A DNA stretch of 64,000 nucleotides from Henriciella litoralis (GTDB lineage: Bacteria > Pseudomonadota > Alphaproteobacteria > Caulobacterales > Hyphomonadaceae). A program made the position numbers and the translations under genes. Location of the stretch: the NCBI RefSeq assembly GCF_002088935.1, contig NZ_NCSS01000006.1, positions 1,396,407 to 1,460,406 on the forward strand. Reading direction: 5' to 3'. The notes beneath the pieces are model-generated. The model did not search any database, had not been told where the DNA came from, and saw only the letters and a program-made list of their open reading frames with translations. Positions 61,038-64,000 of the stretch are shown here, piece after piece. Numbering within the stretch: the first letter of the stretch is position 1; the number at the start of each line of letters is the position of its first letter.

Positions 61038-62174
61038 CTAGAAGCCGTTGATCCGGGCAAACCGGTCACGGTGGAAGCTGGCAGACCCAAGCAGGGCTTC
61101 CTGAACGCGGGCCCGCTTCATGTAGAAGCCGGAATCATGATCATCGGTCATGCCGATACCGCCATGCATCTGCACCGTCTCATTCGACACCAGATGCACC
61201 GTTTCACCGGCGCGGGCCTTTGCAAGGCTGGCCAGTTCGGAAATGTCGTTGCGTTGCTCATCCACGGCCGTCAATGCCGCGCCGACGCAGGATTTGGTCA
61301 GCTCCAGCTCGGTGAACATCTTGGCAGCCCGGTGCTGCATGGACTGGAACGAACCGATCAGCTGACCGAACTGTTTGCGCGTCTGCAGATATTCATGCGT
61401 CAGCTCAAACGCTGCCGTCGCAGAGCCCAGCATTTCAGCTGCCAGGGCAATCCGCCCACGGTCGAGAACCGGCTCCAGAAGGTCCATGCCCTTGTCCGGC
61501 GCGCCAAGCACATGGCTTTCAGGCACGTGCACATCTTCCAGTGTCAGATGCGCGGCGCCATGGCTGTCGACCGTATTGAGCGACTTGACCGTCAGGCCCT
61601 TGGCATCGCGCGGGACCAGGAACAGCGTCAGGCCATGCGTGTCGCCAGCCTCACCAAATGTGCGTCCAACGACAATGAACACATCGGCATGGTGACCGTC
61701 AGAGACATATTTCTTCGCGCCGTTCAGCGTATAGCCCTGGCCGTCGCGTTCAGCTTCCGTCGCAACGCCCGCAGGGCTGTGGTGTGAGCCTTCGTCCAGC
61801 GCCAGCGCCGTCGTGACTTCACCGGAGGCGATCTTTGGCAGCCATTCCTTCTTCTGCTCTTCAGTGCCGCCCAGCAGGATGGCCGAAGCGCCCATGCAGG
61901 CGGTTTGCAGCAGAGCCGTCGCCGCCAGCGTGCGGCCTTGCGCTTCCATGACCTGGCCGAGCGCGACCATGCCCATGCCAACGCCGTCATACTCTTCCGG
62001 GATCAGCACACCGAAGAAGCCAAGCTCAGCGAGCTTCTGGCGCCCTTCAGCGTCCACCCCGTTCTTGCCGCTATCGCGCAGGCTGCGCAGATGCTTCACC
62101 GGCAGCTCATCACGGGTAAAATTCACTGCGGTATCGCGCAGCATTTCCTGGTCTTCAGTCAGTACAAAAGTCAT
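61038..62174 (-). CDS. Acyl-CoA dehydrogenase, second subunit-like partner
   Basis: The 378-residue member lacks the usual T-E/Q-P-x-x-G-S-D loop; its place is taken by LALDEGSHHSPAG. The C terminus ends VQMHGGIGMTDDHDSGFYMKRARV. Loss of the loop and pairing with the dehydrogenase gene 68 bases upstream are typical of the heteromeric acyl-CoA dehydrogenases of steroid or bulky acyl side-chain degradation, where one subunit binds FAD with the partner. The substrate is not shown here. Confidence 0.88.
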   Translation of the reverse strand: MTFVLTEDQEMLRDTAVNFTRDELPVKHLRSLRDSGKNGVDAEGRQKLAELGFFGVLIPEEYDGVGMGMVALGQVMEAQGRTLAATALLQTACMGASAILLGGTEEQKKEWLPKIASGEVTTALALDEGSHHSPAGVATEAERDGQGYTLNGAKKYVSDGHHADVFIVVGRTFGEAGDTHGLTLFLVPRDAKGLTVKSLNTVDSHGAAHLTLEDVHVPESHVLGAPDKGMDLLEPVLDRGRIALAAEMLGSATAAFELTHEYLQTRKQFGQLIGSFQSMQHRAAKMFTELELTKSCVGAALTAVDEQRNDISELASLAKARAGETVHLVSNETVQMHGGIGMTDDHDSGFYMKRARVQEALLGSASFHRDRFARINGF

Positions 62175-62242
62175 TTCTGGTTTCCTTCAAACAGCGCGCC
62201 TTTGCCGGTCTGCGCTGGTAAATCCGATCAAGCGATGAGTGG

Positions 62243-63457
62243 CTACTGGTGGTCGCGCAGGCCGAGCACGCGCTTGGACACAACGTTGAGATTGATCTCG
62301 CTCGTCCCGCCTTCGATCGAATTGCCCTTCGAGCGCAGCCAGGCGCGGGTCGCCATCTTCGCGCCCTTGTCAAAGCCTTCGCCTTCCCAGCCAAGACCTT
62401 CGGTGCCGAGCGCTTCAATCATCAGCTCGAACTTGTCCTGGTTCATCTTGGCGGCAGCATATTTGATGATCGACGCGGTGTGACCAACTTCCTGACCAGC
62501 CTTTGCCTGCTCGCCAGACCGTTTCACCGTCAGGCCAAAGGCCTTGGCGTACATCATATGGTCAGAGATGCGCCCGCGAAGATCGCCGTCGAGCAGTGCG
62601 CCATCCTTATCGGTGCCGACATGGATTTTCGCATACTCTTCAAGACCAAGCATGCCCGATCCGCGCGCCGCGCCGAAGCCGGACGCAGAGATCGATGAAC
62701 GCTCAAACTGAAGAAGGCGCTTGGCGATTTTCCAGCCGCCATTCACGTCGCCGACGAGCTGGTCTTTTGGCACTTTCACATCCGAGAAGAATGTCTCGCA
62801 GAAGGGCGACGAACCGGAGATCAGTTTGATCGGTCGGGTCTCGACGCCTTCGCTTTCCATATCGAACAGGATGAAGCTGATGCCTTCATGCTTGACGGTG
62901 TTGTCGGTGCGCACGAGGCAGAAGATCCAGTCAGCCTGGTCGGCATAGGAGGTCCACACCTTCTGACCATTGATCAGATAGTGGTCGCCCTTGTCCTCAC
63001 ATTTGGTCTGCAGACCGGCAAGGTCAGAGCCGGCACCTGGCTCGGAATAGCCCTGGCACCAGCGGGTGCGACCATGAATGATGTCCGGGATGAAGCGCTT
63101 TTTCTGCTCTTCATTGCCAAACTCCAGAAGCGCCGGGCCGAACATCCAGAGACCGAAAGAATGCAGCGGAATACGCGCATTGATACGGCCCATCTCCTGA
63201 TGAAGGATTTTTGTCTGCTCACGGTCCAGTCCGCCGCCGCCCAGTTCCTTTGGCCATGTCGGCGCGGTCCAGCCCTTTTCGGCCATACGCTCCAGCCAGA
63301 CTTTGGAGTCCGGGTTCTTGAACTTCTCACGGCGCCCGCCCCAGACAACCTCGTCTTCCGGTTGCGGCGTGCGCATCGATTTTGGGCAATTTTCTTCCAG
63401 CCACTCACGAACTTCCTGGCGGAAGGCTTCTGGGTCGGACGGTGTATCGTAAGGCAT
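62243..63457 (-). CDS. Acyl-CoA dehydrogenase, first subunit-like partner
   Basis: The 404-residue acyl-CoA dehydrogenase has the motif CQGYSEPGAGSDLAGLQTK around residue 135 and WTSYADQADWIFCLVRTD. It also has FCETFFSDVKVPKDQLVGDVNGGWKIAKRLLQFERSS and a C-terminal SIEGGTSEINLNVVSKRVLGL. It is the upstream gene of the pair, and the intact EPGAGSD loop complements the altered one in the downstream partner. It acts in beta-oxidation of an unknown acyl-CoA. Confidence 0.9.
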   Translation of the reverse strand: MPYDTPSDPEAFRQEVREWLEENCPKSMRTPQPEDEVVWGGRREKFKNPDSKVWLERMAEKGWTAPTWPKELGGGGLDREQTKILHQEMGRINARIPLHSFGLWMFGPALLEFGNEEQKKRFIPDIIHGRTRWCQGYSEPGAGSDLAGLQTKCEDKGDHYLINGQKVWTSYADQADWIFCLVRTDNTVKHEGISFILFDMESEGVETRPIKLISGSSPFCETFFSDVKVPKDQLVGDVNGGWKIAKRLLQFERSSISASGFGAARGSGMLGLEEYAKIHVGTDKDGALLDGDLRGRISDHMMYAKAFGLTVKRSGEQAKAGQEVGHTASIIKYAAAKMNQDKFELMIEALGTEGLGWEGEGFDKGAKMATRAWLRSKGNSIEGGTSEINLNVVSKRVLGLRDHQ

Positions 63458-63589
63458 GGTCGGTCTCCCTCGACTGCTTATTCTGGATTTCGCGGCAAAC
63501 TTTAGCGCGCCAGTTCAGCGAGGTCACGGCTTACTTTGCGATAGGCTGCTATATATTTCAGTTGTGAAGTAAATTTCAGGCGCGTGCGC

Positions 63590-63817
63590 TCAAAATCGCC
63601 CGAACAGGCTGTGCTCCGGGCCGGTCTGAAGACCGAACACGTTCAGCAAATGCACAATGGAGATGAAAATGCCCATGGCGCAGAACACCATGACGAAGCC
63701 CCATGGCACCTGGTTTGGCCGTCCATCTGCCCTTGGCTTCCCCATACGGCGATTGGCCTGGTAGATGCCGCCAGCCATCACAGCGATTATGATTGTCGGG
63801 ATAATCCAGTCGAGCAC
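63590..63817 (-). CDS. Small two-helix membrane protein
   Basis: The 75-residue protein starts with a GTG at 63817. It has one membrane segment at residues 4-18 (WIIPTIIIAVMAGGI) and a second around 43-62 (GFVMVFCAMGIFISIVHLLNVF), separated by a basic linker (RRMGKPRADGRP). It overlaps the end of the upstream glycosyltransferase frame by 31 bases in another frame, which suggests coupling. The family is not named here. Confidence 0.6.
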   Translation of the reverse strand: MLDWIIPTIIIAVMAGGIYQANRRMGKPRADGRPNQVPWGFVMVFCAMGIFISIVHLLNVFGLQTGPEHSLFGRF

Positions 63818-64000
63818 GTGACGTCATCCAAGGTGTCATCGGGTTGATGCGGCGTCTTTGCCCAGAAGAATGGGCGCACCGCAAGTCCGTAAACCGCTTT
63901 TCCTGCAGCGATCATATGCAGGGGCCAATAGAGCGGCCGCGTCACCACCGCCAGAATGCGCATCAAGGACCATCGTCCCGGCGCCAAAAGATCCGCGAGG
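63787..64000 (-). CDS. C-terminal end of a glycosyltransferase-2-like membrane protein, cut by the window edge
   Basis: The frame stays open from the right edge to TAA at 63789-63787 (71 codons). It contains VVTRPLYWPLHMIAAGKAVYGLAVRPFFWAKTPHQP-type sequence; the RPFFW-KT-H pattern near the end is typical of the C terminus of membrane glycosyltransferases of family 2. The catalytic domain lies outside the window, so the call rests on this tail alone. Confidence 0.55.
   Translation of the reverse strand, partial: LADLLAPGRWSLMRILAVVTRPLYWPLHMIAAGKAVYGLAVRPFFWAKTPHQPDDTLDDVTCSTGLSRQS

Overview
This 64 kb window looks like a chromosomal segment of a GC-rich, aerobic alphaproteobacterium. The best guess is a marine or aquatic Hyphomonadaceae/Caulobacterales-type organism. 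The inference rests on several large TonB-dependent receptors, the HD-phosphohydrolase plus NrtR-like regulator pair typical of Alphaproteobacteria, multiple acyl-CoA dehydrogenases, GC-rich codon use and the CTTCGACAAGCTCAGG-type interspersed repeat. No rRNA, tRNA, CRISPR array, insertion sequence or prophage was recognised. The window is cut at both ends inside genes (hemW tail on the left, a glycosyltransferase tail on the right).

Layout. 1-5.8 kb: hemW end, an SDR, a TonB-dependent receptor, a methyltransferase and a glycine-zipper envelope protein, then a repeat-bearing spacer. 6-13.7 kb: a small-molecule kinase-like ATPase, a ThDP enzyme, a complete ECF41 sigma-factor operon (membrane protein, CMD/AhpD-like protein, sigma factor) with a matching ECF41 promoter, an AMP-ligase overlapping a voltage-gated K+ channel gene, and a Crp/Fnr regulator. 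13.9-17 kb: an S41 lipoprotein protease and an M20 peptidase. 17.2-24.4 kb: the most unusual part, nine genes all on the minus strand. Seven share an almost invariant N-terminal/membrane module and one is more divergent. They are chained by ATGA overlaps and headed by a membrane-anchored cupin. A tenth member survives only as a 25-codon remnant. 24.5-31.3 kb: HD hydrolase, dihydroorotase, lipoprotein, BioY, YgfZ-like, Tag, KAS III-like and pirin genes.

31.3-34.7 kb: a heme/siderophore-type receptor divergent from a DUF6607 gene, with two Fur-box-like sites between them. 35-42 kb: HD hydrolase plus NAD regulator, rhomboid protease, a 1003-residue TonB-dependent receptor with its own AT-rich leader, and an acyl-CoA dehydrogenase. 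42-47.8 kb: OmpW, a Zur-like regulator with two overlapping downstream genes, an alpha/beta hydrolase with a DUF4197 lipoprotein, and a stand-alone receiver near two unknown small proteins. 48-60.7 kb: argS, a lipoprotein, ispH, purB, a redoxin-cytochrome c-copper monooxygenase-EF-hand fusion, an AGCS symporter, a thioredoxin, PBP1A and an FMN-dependent glutamate-synthase-like protein. 61-64 kb: a paired acyl-CoA dehydrogenase operon, a small membrane protein and the glycosyltransferase tail.

Most genes outside the 17-24 kb array are ordinary housekeeping or nutrient-acquisition functions. The array is the strongest candidate for an undescribed system. It has a constant membrane-anchoring module joined to divergent, probably periplasmic domains, translational coupling throughout and visible gene birth and decay. 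Its biochemical role cannot be read from sequence alone.
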